A stretch of DNA of 64,000 nucleotides, from NCBI GenBank assembly GCA_033065855.1, contig JAVXUO010002027.1, positions 248,001-312,000 of the forward strand, written 5' to 3'. Below the pieces are notes generated by a model, which was not told the origin of the DNA, made no database searches, and was given only the letters and a program-made list of their open reading frames with translations. Positions within the stretch are counted from its first letter, which is position 1. The number at the start of each line of letters is the position of its first letter. Shown here piece by piece: positions 23,212-33,458 of the stretch. Origin of the DNA: Escallonia rubra (lineage: Eukaryota; Streptophyta; Magnoliopsida; Escalloniales; Escalloniaceae). The position numbers and the translations under genes are program-made.

Positions 23212-23945
23212 ATAGTTTTGGGTCATTTCTCGTAAAAAGATGATAGTTGCAATGTGCAACTGCAAAAACGGAATAAGAATTTTGAGACGATATAACAATT
23301 TGAGTCTGTTTGAAATCATTTCCAGTTTTGCTTTTTTGTTTTCAAAAAACCAAAAATTAAAATCAGTTTAGTTTTTATTTTTTACAAAAATAAATGGGCG
23401 TTTTATTACCCAGTTTTTATTTTGAGTTCTTTTGGGTGTTTGATTATTCAGTTTTTATTTTGAGTTTTTCTTTGGTGGTGATTGCGGTGGCAGTGGTGGG
23501 GCCTGACAGTCACCGGCTGTGACCCGCCATCAGTGGCTTATTGTGGCCGGCGGTTTCTGGGAGGGGGGGTGGCAGTGGTAAGTGGTGGTCTCAAAATAAG
23601 AACCAAAACTCCAAAATTGGAGTTTTCAAAAACAGTCCTATTTTAAAAACTGGTTTTCAAAACTAAAGAAAAAAAACAAAAATTGTGTGTCAAATACGTT
23701 TTTTTCTCCAGTTTACAGAACTGGAGAAAAAAACAGAAAATCAAATGGTTTTCAAACGCTACCTTCGTTACAAAATATTGTTAATAAAGAATTTTGTTGT
23801 TTGGCTAAAAAATTTTGTGACGATCTTGTGTCGTTAGAATATATTTAGCAACAGTTTATTATTACAGCAGAACTGTTGTACAATAAAGGATCCTAATTGA
23901 CAAAAATACTACTTTTTTTTTTAATTAACGTTTTGAACCTAGAGA
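23212..23945. repeat. Tandem duplication unit 2
   Basis: A direct copy of unit 1 with substitutions and small length changes. The transposon-like segment and hairpin are kept (hairpin about 23706-23727). Unit 2 is about 37 bp longer. Confidence 0.88.
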
Positions 23946-26030
23946 AATACCAAATAAACTTTGAAGTCCGATCAAGATTGCTTCTGCATTTACTAGTAAA
24001 AAAATACTTTGAACAAAAGTATCTTGAATGCAAAAAAATTGTAATTGAAACATTCTACTGCACAAGGTGTTTTTAGTGAAACATGCCAGGTAAAGTACTT
24101 TTTAGTCGAAAGCAGCCAAAAAATGGTTAACTCTTCGAATACAAAAGGAAAATGGTTAGACTTCTTGCCGTTATTTTCTAAGGCGCCCAAAAAGGAAGAA
24201 ATTCAGCAGTCAAGTTTAGAACGACATAGATGCAGGAGACATCGTTGCCTCTAGATTCAAAATGGGTCGACCTCACTCGGTGTCAAAAGCTTAGATACAA
24301 AAAAGAACGTAATATTCAATGATCCAAAATGCTTTCCATAGCAAGTAATGTCAACGTTGTCGATCTCGCGCTTTCACTTTCGCTCTCACACCTTTTTACG
24401 AAACCGAGATTTAGTTCGATATCTGGGACATTGAAATCACTCAGTTTTTACAGTCTCACTGTTTGCAGTTTCTGGCCAAAGTTTTCCTTTCGAAAAAGCA
24501 TTGGCCGGTGGTTCTTTTCCGGAGAAACCGGCAAGGTCTTGAGCAAGGTGCACCACAGTAAGTCTTGAGCCAAGTGCACCACAGTAATACACTCCTGCAG
24601 TAAGCACAGAATTTCAGCAAAGTCTTGGTTTTCGGTCCTTCACTAAATAACTCATCGCAAGCCGAGTTCGAGGGCCATAGTTTTGTCAAACCAGCACAGA
24701 TAATGGACACACAGTTGGAATGCAGCCAAGGTAGCTGGTTTATCAACACTTAAATAATTTAACAGTGTGTCCTTAATCAAACACGCATGGAGCACGAGAT
24801 AAGCTTGAATAAGTTGTTCATACAGCCATACACACTTGTTTTACAAAAAAATTGGTTGTGTTTACTAATTTGTTGTCTGTAAGGAACATGCTTAAAACCA
24901 TATGGCCGATTATCTCAGGAAGATTTACCCTTTTCCTGAACGATGTCAACTCTATTCTTGGCGTCTTTGATTGATTGAAGCATATCAATGAGAGCCGACT
25001 GGACCTCCCCTTCTTCGTGCATAGGTTAGACAACAAAATTGGGCACATCTAACCCTGCTCTCTACAAACCCTTCTTTTATCCCTTGTTGTTGCTTGATGT
25101 TGCATCTTTTCCTATGCTAATCAAGGAGTTGCATAAAATGCCAAATCCAACAAGGAGGAGAACAACAGACTTCTTGTACTCGTGTGCTGGAGCTTCCTTG
25201 GGGACGTCAATCAAGAGCCTCGGCAACCTGCCAATAAATTGGTGAGCACCATGTTTGCAAGCTTGACTAAGAACCATAAAAGACATGGTGAAAACCTAGC
25301 CATCAAAAATCAATTGATTGCGGAAGTGCAGTAAAATGATGTATGCTATCTACATGCGTAAACCTCAATTCATGGGTTTCATGAACGGACAAAATTTGAT
25401 GCACAGGGTACACCATTTTATGATTCGGCCACAATATGCTTTGTCCGAGACCAGCCTTAGGAGGCTGCATTTTTTAGCTGGTTTGGGGCTAAGAATTGTG
25501 GGGGGGGGGAGTGGTGGCCGCAAGTACATGAGTTACTGGTGAAAAAAAAAAAAAAAAGGATTACCTTAGAGAAGAGAGCTTTGAGTTGTGAAGTCAAATA
25601 ACCAATTTTTCTGGTGTGGATGCTTAAATAATTTCCTGACATACGTTGTCAAACAGTATCACCATTAGTATTTGGTAATGCAATTATAAGGATGAATATA
25701 TTATTCTGAAATTGGATACTGTTGAATAGTTTACGAGAATATAAGAGCTTCACAAAATTTGATTTCTACTTGAAGGAATAGAGTTGGTTCACCATATACC
25801 GTCTATATCCTCGTTGTCTTGGTGTGGACCTAAATAAATGATTCAAGCGATCACAGGTGTACAAGTAACTGGGACAGCACGATACATCCATAGTCTGAAG
25901 CAATATTTGTACAAAGGAACATTAGTGAAGATACTCTGAGAGCATTGCAAATAAAGTCAACAATTCTCATCATAATGATAGGTCGATACCAAATCGAATA
26001 GCCCAAAGAATAACATGTAGTGAAACTGCC

Positions 26031-26050
26031 GGGGGGGGGGGGGGGGGGGG
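26031..26050. repeat. 20-base G run
   Basis: An uninterrupted G20, the same length as the run at 13947-13966. Confidence 0.95.
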
Positions 26051-26534
26051 TTTGAGGGCGGAAATTAGGGCTGCTACTGATAAGGGCCATGATTAATGGT
26101 TAAACACGAGGAGACCCTATGCGCGCCAAGACCCAAATAAAGCCCATGGAGACTAAGCCCAACATAATTATGTTGGTTGAATTCCTAAGGGATCCTAAAC
26201 AGCCTGACTTATTTAATTGGACATAACACAAACATATAAGTACTTTAACTCCAGGAGTTCATAAGAGAACAAGGAAGTTAAAAACCTTAAGAGAAAGATT
26301 TAAAGATTCCTATAACAAGCAAAGAAATAGTCTTAATAGTTGGGTGTGCACATGTACTTCCAAGCATACATAAATGTGAATGCATCAATCCGACAGGCTT
26401 TTAGGCTGGGGAAAGGTGACCCACATATATGTATATTTGACCAAGCCCACCCATTACCAAATGGAAAAGTTGGCCTTCACCAATTCCTCCCCATTTGCAG
26501 TCCTAGTTGCGCTAAGGCGACTGCATCAAAAACA

Positions 26535-26690
26535 AGTTTGTGCGTGCTAGCAAGTTCAGCTGGTAAAGCCTCTTCGCGTCACACCAAGCAACCTCGGATT
26601 GATTTCCAACTACATCCAGGATTTTGGGGGTTGATTGGTGGGGGGAAGAGAGAGGGGCGGGCGGGCGTGCGGGGGGGGTAGTAGAAGGAG
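26535..26690 (+). mobile_element. Possible tRNA-derived SINE
   Basis: An A-box-like AGTTCAGCTGGTAAAGCC is followed at tRNA-like spacing by a B-box-like GGATTGATTTCC. Target duplications and tail are not clear, so this is tentative. Confidence 0.35.
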
Positions 26691-29563
26691 TTTAAAGGAA
26701 GGGAGAGGGCAAGCCTGTCAAGCACTACTTACAGTTCACTTGTACCATTTCTTGGAGAGATGATAAAGACATGGACGATAGCAAATAGGTGGTGGTAGTA
26801 CTTCATGACCGATTTTAAGAGGTTCAGCTATTTCCAGTTGAACCATGGCTGTGCTATTTCCAGTTGAACCAACATCACCACACCAGCCCGACCCTCTATG
26901 ACTTTCACAAGACTCAAGAAGTTGTGCGGCTGCATTTCTTTCATATTCCTCTCCGTCGCATCTAGTAGCCTAAGGAAATTGATTCTTCGACTTTCAGATG
27001 AAGCAATATTTGTACAAATGGAGAGAAACTGATTCGCCCAAAACATCAGTAGAGCTTGATAACAAATTTGGAAAAGTAGAAGGCAACGGTGCCCCTTTCA
27101 AGCCAATCATGCAGGCATTCCTTATGCAGTTATGCCTCTCTACCTCCTCTTTGTGATGGTCCGACTTAGCAGGTGAAAGAATTAACCTTCTTCTAGAAGT
27201 GGTTAGACGCTGAGAATTGCCGGAATATCAGAGTACCTCTTTTGTCTCCATATCTGACAATATTGAACTCAAGCCAATTAAAAGATATGCATTCCTGGTA
27301 TGCCTGAAGGGACAAGAAGACAATCTGGAAACAGAATTCTCTGCGACTGAGATCCGAATCTATATCACCATATAGACCTGTAGAGGAAACAGTTCCATGG
27401 TTAGATACACTTCACAGGTAACATGCATATACCTGAGGTCTATGTCTAAACGAAGTCTGTCTATATAAGAGAAAAGTTCATTCCAAACAAAACATTTGAA
27501 CAACTTTAAGACATTGCAACATCAATACCATGAAAGTTTCTAATCACTTCAGAGAGGGCCTATTAAAATCAGACTATAACATCCAATGTTGTGCATTAAC
27601 ATCTTCGTAAACTTAACTCTACACAACATTACAGCACAAGCTATTTTGACTCCACGTTTAAGTTAATTCAGTTCATACGACCTGCTGAACAGTTCCAGGG
27701 GATGTGCGAAGTGAAACGACTTTCCCTTTTAGCTAGCTACAAGGGGTAGGTTAAACCTACTGCATTTTACTACCAACAAAAAAGAAACAAGACACTTCTT
27801 TCTGATTTATCATCCACCACACTATCTATAGGTTGTCTTCAGGGCCATAACTCGGCCCAAACTCCTAACGAGCAACTACCTGAAGGTTCCTCTTTTAACA
27901 GCTGGAAAAGAGCTAGGAAGACTACTAATTTATTAACTGGTAATCCCTCCCTTCATTGATTCATGTCGTAAGGGGAACTCGGTTGTATTCTCTTTTCATT
28001 AACTAAAATTTCGATATCCATGCCTGAAGCAAATTTGGATTTTGGATGAGAAAGCTGTAATTAATTAATATTAAGTTAAGTCGTTGGCCTGAGTCTCAAG
28101 ATATTTTAATGCACGCAGCCGAACAAAAGTATAGGACAGACCCGGCAATCTCATTCAAATTGAAGTCCCAGTTTCGTATAACCAGTTTGGTTAGTGTCGG
28201 ATATCCTGTGCGACTTAGAAACAAACTAGTAATCAGTTTGGACACAACAGGATCCAGAAATTTTTATTTGGAAAATCAAACCTCAAGCTACAATATCAAC
28301 TTAATTAACAACAGAAAATACCTTATCTTGCGCATATACAGACAGAAAACATAGTTTGTACTAGAGTATTAACTTCATTTGCACCAATTATTGCTATATC
28401 AGCATGCCTTTGTTTTTTAAGCTACAAAACTTTAATTGTACCACCAAATGATTTAAAGATGTGCTACGAATGAATTGGTGTTTACCACTATTCTAAATTC
28501 TATAAAAGTCTAGAGGTATAAGCGTGTTCATATAAATGCAATTGAATCATACTGAAGCAACACAATAATGGATGTAAAGGTGAAGCCTTTAGCTTGACTT
28601 AAAGCATGGGATTATCCATGAATTTCCACTTTGCTTCTATGGACTGAACATCAGTGTACAGGTTCTCCTGAATTTTTTTTGGCTTTTTTGGAGGAATTTC
28701 AGTCTCATATAGCACATAAGTGCATTCCCTTTTGTCTACATGGTTGCGGCCCCTTATTGCCACCTTTTTGCTTGATGAGTATAATTACTTATCAAAGAAA
28801 AAATCTTAAAAGTTAAAAAACTGAACGGACGAATGTGAAAAGCCATCATAAACCCATTCTGAAGAGTTGGTACAAGTATAGGAGAAGGCTGATAGCAAGA
28901 AGAAAAAGATAGATCCAAGTAGGGACCATAAGGATGGTAAATGAGGTCCATATTAAACTTCTAAGAATTTGGCTAAGAGAATACAGTAATACACCCAAGA
29001 TAAAGAAATCCCATCTTGAAGGCTCCATAAAAGCTCTCCACAGAGTTAGACCAGCAGTCAAGACAACGTTCCTAGTCTAAGGAACTCTACTCCTAAGGAA
29101 ATTACGTTCCCACTAAAGTACAGAGACCTATTTCTCCCCAAATGCTAGACTCTCATTGTACTTCTGAGATATTTGACCCTATGAGTACCTCAAGAGGGAG
29201 CCCACCAAGATTACATTACCTGAATAGCTTACTCAGAATTTCAGAGGAGAAGCACAGTGATTATACAGTCACTGAAAACATAAAAAGAATGGTGACCAGC
29301 ATAAATTGAAGATGATGAACCAGCACATTTATCGTCCAGGGAAGAGCTTCAAGCTAATTCAAATTGGCGCACTAGGAAAGATCAGTTGAGATTTCAAGAT
29401 AAAAAACCATGTTTCGAGAAACAATCAGCGATTTCAGGAACATTTTATTAGACAGCCAAAGGATAGAAGATAGTCAGAGACCTTATTGAAAGAGTAGGAT
29501 GATGCACTCCTAACCTTTCCCTTTCTTCTGCCCTGCTAGCTTCTCTTCACTTTTCTTGTTGAT

Positions 29564-32500
29564 CTATTCTACAACTTTCTTTGAATCAATGAATTTGTCT
29601 AACCACTTCTGGGCATCAAACCTTTTTCCTGGCTTAGCAAGTAAATAACCAATATAGAAAAAAGTATTTTTGCACGGACTAAAACCTTTCTCAATCATCT
29701 CTTGTAACAACCTTTTTGCCTCAGCCTGGTATGATACTTTTAGCGGCCTTTCCAGCTCTGGTTGTTTTGATAACTTGCACCAGCCGCTTATTAGTATGTC
29801 ATAAGTCGAAGAATTAGGCAGAATCTGTCTGACTTGCAGCTCATTCATAAGCTCTTTAGCCTCCCTCATCTTTCCCACCTTAGCAAATTCACCAATGAGC
29901 ACATTATAAGTACCGATTCGTGGAACGAATCCTTTAGTTATCATTTCACAGTAAAGTCTCATGGATTCCTTCTGGCTGCCAATCTTCCCATAGCCACAAA
30001 CCAACAAATTATAAGTAATTTCATTGAGAATGAAGCCTCTCTTCTTCATCTCGTTAACTAAGTCGGCCGCCTCCCGCATCAAACCAGCAGCTGACAGACC
30101 TCCTAGAAGAGTGTTGTAAGTTACTATACTTGGGGGAACTCCCTCAATTAACATTTTGGAATACGTCGAGAAAGCCCTCTTCAAATGAAGGCTTTTGCAA
30201 TACCCATGTATCAGGACATTATAAGTGCCGGTGTCCGCTATAAAGCCTCTTTCTCTTATATCTTTTAATACTAAAGATGCCTTTCTAGTCATCCCTAGCC
30301 TGCATAATGTAGTAATAAGAGTGTTACAAACTGTCTGATTGAGCCCAAGTCCCATACCTAAAAGCTGCTCATGCATTAGCAAAATGGTCTCGGCTCTTTT
30401 ACTCTCTGAAGCCGCATCAAGCACAGCTCTATGAGTAGTTGAGGTAGGGTGAAACCCAAAAACCAACATTTCCCTCAACAAATTCATTGCTTTATTAACC
30501 TCACCACATTTACAAAGCCGTCCTACCAAAATATTACACGTTATTGCATTAGGTAAAAATCCATAGCTCTTCATCTCATCCCACAGGCTAAGAGCACTTT
30601 CCAGATCTCCGTCTCTGCAATAAGCACTCATCATGGTGTTGAATGTAGTAAGGTCTGGAGCCAAACCAGAACTCCTCATTCCAGTGTAAACTGATTGCAC
30701 TTCATATTTACCAAGCCCCAATAGTCCCTTGAGCAAAACGTTGTATGTGACAACATCAAACCCTAATTTCTTCTCTGTCATCTCTTGTGCCATGCTAAGA
30801 GCAGCTGACTCCTTGCCTGCTCTAAAGAAACCATCCATCAGGGATGTGTAATTAACACGGTCAGGGTACAATGCCCTGGACACCATGTTTGTAACTAATG
30901 CATCAGCCTCATCTATCCTTCCACCTCTTTTGAAATTGTTGATAAAAGCATCAGCTATGTGATTATTTTCCTCCACGCCTTGCAATTTCATACTTTCATA
31001 GAAGGCAAGAGCAGTTTCTTGTTTCCCGGCTTTCATGTAGCCATCAATAAGCGGACCATAAGTGAAAGCATTTGGCATCACATTCTGGTCTGCCATTTTC
31101 TCCATTACGTTAACAGCAGCATCAAGCATTCCCCTTTTGACATAACCATTAATTACAGAAGAATAAGTTTTAACATTTGGAAGAACCCTGTTTTGGTCCA
31201 TTTCTTGCAGGATAGTTTCCACGCCTTCCATGTCTCCTAATTTGCAGCGCCCATCAATTAACGCAGAATAGGTAATGTCATTTGGAGTTAAATTAAAATT
31301 CATTAGAGTCGTAAACATGTTCTCAGCTTCAGTGGCCCTACCAACCTTAAACAGTCCATCCATCAATGTGGTTAACGCAACCACATCAAAGACAATTCCC
31401 CGAACTACCATCTGACTCTGAAGGTTTAAGGCTCCAAAAGTATTCCCTGCTTTAAGAAAGGAATTGATTAAGATTGAGTAGGTCACATGATTAGGATCAA
31501 CATCCATCCTTCTCATCTCCTCAAACATAACTTTGGCTTCAGCAAGCTGATCATGCTTGCAGAGGCCATTTATGACGGAACTATGAGCAACTACATCAGG
31601 CAAAATCGCATTCCCAAGCATATCCTCATACATGGCAAGTGCTTCCTCAAGCCTTCTGTTCTTACAGTACCAACTGATGAACGTGGTGTATGTGACAACA
31701 TTTGGTTTTAACTCCACCCCTCCTACAACAAAATCTTTACTGTTCTTATCATCGTCCTTCTTCTGTGACTGCAAAATCTCGTCTATAAGACACTTGGCCT
31801 TATCGAAAACCCCAATCCTACAGAACCCATCCATCAGAGTATTATAAGTAACCATATCAGGGTAGAGACCCTCTTCCCTACCACTCTCCACTAACTCAAC
31901 ACCAGCACTCACATCACCCACCTTGCAGTACCCATGTATCAGAGTATTTAAACCCACAATATCACGTGAAATCCCCAAATTTCTAGCCAAGCCATTCATC
32001 ACCCACTCAGCATAATCCAATAAACCCATGTCACAAAACCCCTTAATCAACACATTACAAGTAACAGAATCAAACTCAATACCCTTTTTCATCATTTCAG
32101 ACAACAACCCAAATCCCTGTTCAGCAAACCCATTTCTAAAAAGCCCCCACAAGACAGTATTATAAGTGACAGTGTCGGGATTGAAGGTGCTATGGTCTCT
32201 GAGTAAATCTACGGCTAATTTGACGTTTCCAGCTTTGCACAGGGAGTATATTACGATGTTGCAAGTGGCGACGTTAGTTTTTACACCACAGGAGAGCATC
32301 TCTTGGTAGACAAGCCATACCTGGGGGAGTAAACCGGCGTCCATGAACTGTAAGAGGAGGCGGTTCCAGGAGGGCAGGTCGGGAACGAGACTGTAGTTTC
32401 GCATGGCGGCGAAGGCGGCGGCGGCTCCGGAGAGGCGGCGGTGGGAGAGGAGGAGCTGGATGAGGGTGCAGAAGAGGGAGGCGTGGAATCGGTGAACCCA

Positions 32501-32599
32501 TTTTGCAGGCGACGGGGAGGAGGAGAGAGAAGAGAAGGAGGAAGAAGAGGCGATGCACTGTAGGCGTTTGATGAAATGCCGCAGCCAAATTCTCTGCAT
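29564..32599 (-). CDS. P-class pentatricopeptide repeat protein, At5g14770-like
   Basis: One intronless frame of 1011 residues from ATG at 32599 (MQRIWLRHFIKRLQ) to TAG. A longer open frame upstream has no in-frame ATG, so this start is preferred. The N-terminus is basic and Ser-rich, fitting an organelle transit peptide. From about residue 70 to the end there are about 25 PPR motifs of 35 residues with the usual V(V/T)TYN.L(I/M)DG(F/L)CK.G signature. No E, DYW or SMR domain follows, so it is P-class. Such proteins bind organellar RNA sequence-specifically for stability, splicing or translation. Order and length resemble the mitochondrial-type At5g14770 group; the RNA target is unknown. The gene looks intact. 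A copy of its 3' end lies in intron 1 of the BiP gene. Confidence 0.93.
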   Translation of the reverse strand: MQRIWLRHFIKRLQCIASSSSFSSLSSSPSPAKWVHRFHASLFCTLIQLLLSHRRLSGAAAAFAAMRNYSLVPDLPSWNRLLLQFMDAGLLPQVWLVYQEMLSCGVKTNVATCNIVIYSLCKAGNVKLAVDLLRDHSTFNPDTVTYNTVLWGLFRNGFAEQGFGLLSEMMKKGIEFDSVTCNVLIKGFCDMGLLDYAEWVMNGLARNLGISRDIVGLNTLIHGYCKVGDVSAGVELVESGREEGLYPDMVTYNTLMDGFCRIGVFDKAKCLIDEILQSQKKDDDKNSKDFVVGGVELKPNVVTYTTFISWYCKNRRLEEALAMYEDMLGNAILPDVVAHSSVINGLCKHDQLAEAKVMFEEMRRMDVDPNHVTYSILINSFLKAGNTFGALNLQSQMVVRGIVFDVVALTTLMDGLFKVGRATEAENMFTTLMNFNLTPNDITYSALIDGRCKLGDMEGVETILQEMDQNRVLPNVKTYSSVINGYVKRGMLDAAVNVMEKMADQNVMPNAFTYGPLIDGYMKAGKQETALAFYESMKLQGVEENNHIADAFINNFKRGGRIDEADALVTNMVSRALYPDRVNYTSLMDGFFRAGKESAALSMAQEMTEKKLGFDVVTYNVLLKGLLGLGKYEVQSVYTGMRSSGLAPDLTTFNTMMSAYCRDGDLESALSLWDEMKSYGFLPNAITCNILVGRLCKCGEVNKAMNLLREMLVFGFHPTSTTHRAVLDAASESKRAETILLMHEQLLGMGLGLNQTVCNTLITTLCRLGMTRKASLVLKDIRERGFIADTGTYNVLIHGYCKSLHLKRAFSTYSKMLIEGVPPSIVTYNTLLGGLSAAGLMREAADLVNEMKKRGFILNEITYNLLVCGYGKIGSQKESMRLYCEMITKGFVPRIGTYNVLIGEFAKVGKMREAKELMNELQVRQILPNSSTYDILISGWCKLSKQPELERPLKVSYQAEAKRLLQEMIEKGFSPCKNTFFYIGYLLAKPGKRFDAQKWLDKFIDSKKVVE

Positions 32600-32672
32600 C
32601 GTTTTGCTCCTTGGTGGGGCTAAGAGTTTCCTCCTGGAGCACTGGGCGTAGAGCGCCGATGTCAATCCTCAT
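32274..32672 (-). other. Overlapping upstream open frame of the PPR gene
   Basis: An ATG at 32672, 73 bases before the PPR ATG and in another frame, opens 132 codons (MRIDIGALRPVLQ..) that run 326 bases into the PPR coding region. If it lies in the transcript it would compete for ribosomes. Its G/C-rich protein has no known domain, so the peptide itself is probably unimportant. Confidence 0.4.
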
Positions 32673-32819
32673 TGTCGTCTTTCTGAACCGGTGAGTCCGA
32701 GTTCATTTCAACTTTCACCGTCCAAAGTACCAAGCGTTTAGGTCAGCTGGCAGTTAATTTGTCATAACTTAATTCGAGATTTGGGGTTGGAGTCTTGAAA
32801 ATACAGTTACGTTAATACT

Positions 32820-32925
32820 TGGTAGGGAGATTTTTGCCGCCCATGTGATCCTGCTCGGCTCGAATCCAGACTACTTGACTCACAATATAGTGTCCGGATA
32901 CCGAGTGGTCTAACAAAAAAAAAAC
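32820..32925 (-). mobile_element. Possible tRNA-derived SINE
   Basis: On the minus strand an A-box-like AGACCACTCGGTATCC is followed by a B-box-like GGATTCGAGCC. Ends are undefined. Confidence 0.3.
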
Positions 32926-33219
32926 TTTCACCATCCATTTTTTATGCTTTTACTATCAAACTAAAAGCATGTACCGAAAAAGGGGATAGTTAATTATGAA
33001 GTAGAGAAAGGATGTCATAGGGTGGGACGGTTAGATGTCAGAAGTTTGATATATGACATATTGTAGTTTAGCACTTACTCCGTATGTAGTTGTATTTAAA
33101 AAAAAAAATAGAGGTTTGCAACGCAAAGACCCCATCGATTGAATTCAAATACATATAATATTGATATGTGTTAATTTTGCACTTCCACTAAGCACTTTTG
33201 ATGCTTTTACTGTCAAATA

Positions 33220-33340
33220 TTTCATCCGTCCCAAAAAATGATTATATATATATTATTTTTTACACTTTTATATTCTATTTTTCTATCTACATTTAATTCT
33301 CAAACAACTCATTTTCTCTCTCGTGACTCACTTTCTTCCT

Positions 33341-33372
<32 letters not shown>

Positions 33373-33458
33373 GGGTAAAATAAAAAAACTCATAAAACAT
33401 GAATCACATTCTAAATAAGCGTGCAACAATCATGATCAAACAATTTGAGACGGAAGAA
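33220..33458. mobile_element. Stowaway-like MITE (Tc1/mariner type)
   Basis: A 239-bp A/T-rich element with ends TTTCATCCGTCCCAAA and TTTGAGACGGAAGAA, inverted with three differences, between TA dinucleotides (33218-33219 and 33459-33460). It includes a CT microsatellite (about 33340-33373). There is no coding capacity. The CCGTCCC terminus matches Stowaway-type MITEs. Confidence 0.65.

Larger units (their letters stand above)
23946..29563. other. 5.6-kb stretch without a recognised gene
   Basis: Scattered open frames of 60-113 codons on both strands show no domain, no paired splice sites and no family that I recognise. Notable items are a G20 run (26031-26050), a G10 run (25500-25509) and a SINE-like segment near 26.55 kb. 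The part nearest 29563 probably includes the PPR 3' UTR. Decayed gene pieces may be hidden here. Confidence 0.45.

Noticed and set aside
25077-25286. Possible exon FIGRLPRLLIDVPKEAPAHEYKK on the minus strand
   Set aside because: Some helical-repeat feel, but neighbouring frames are full of stops, no splice pairing is found and no family could be named.
32600-32665. PPR protein starting 22 residues earlier at MTSALYAQ
   Set aside because: That first codon is TTG, not ATG. The first in-frame ATG is at 32599.
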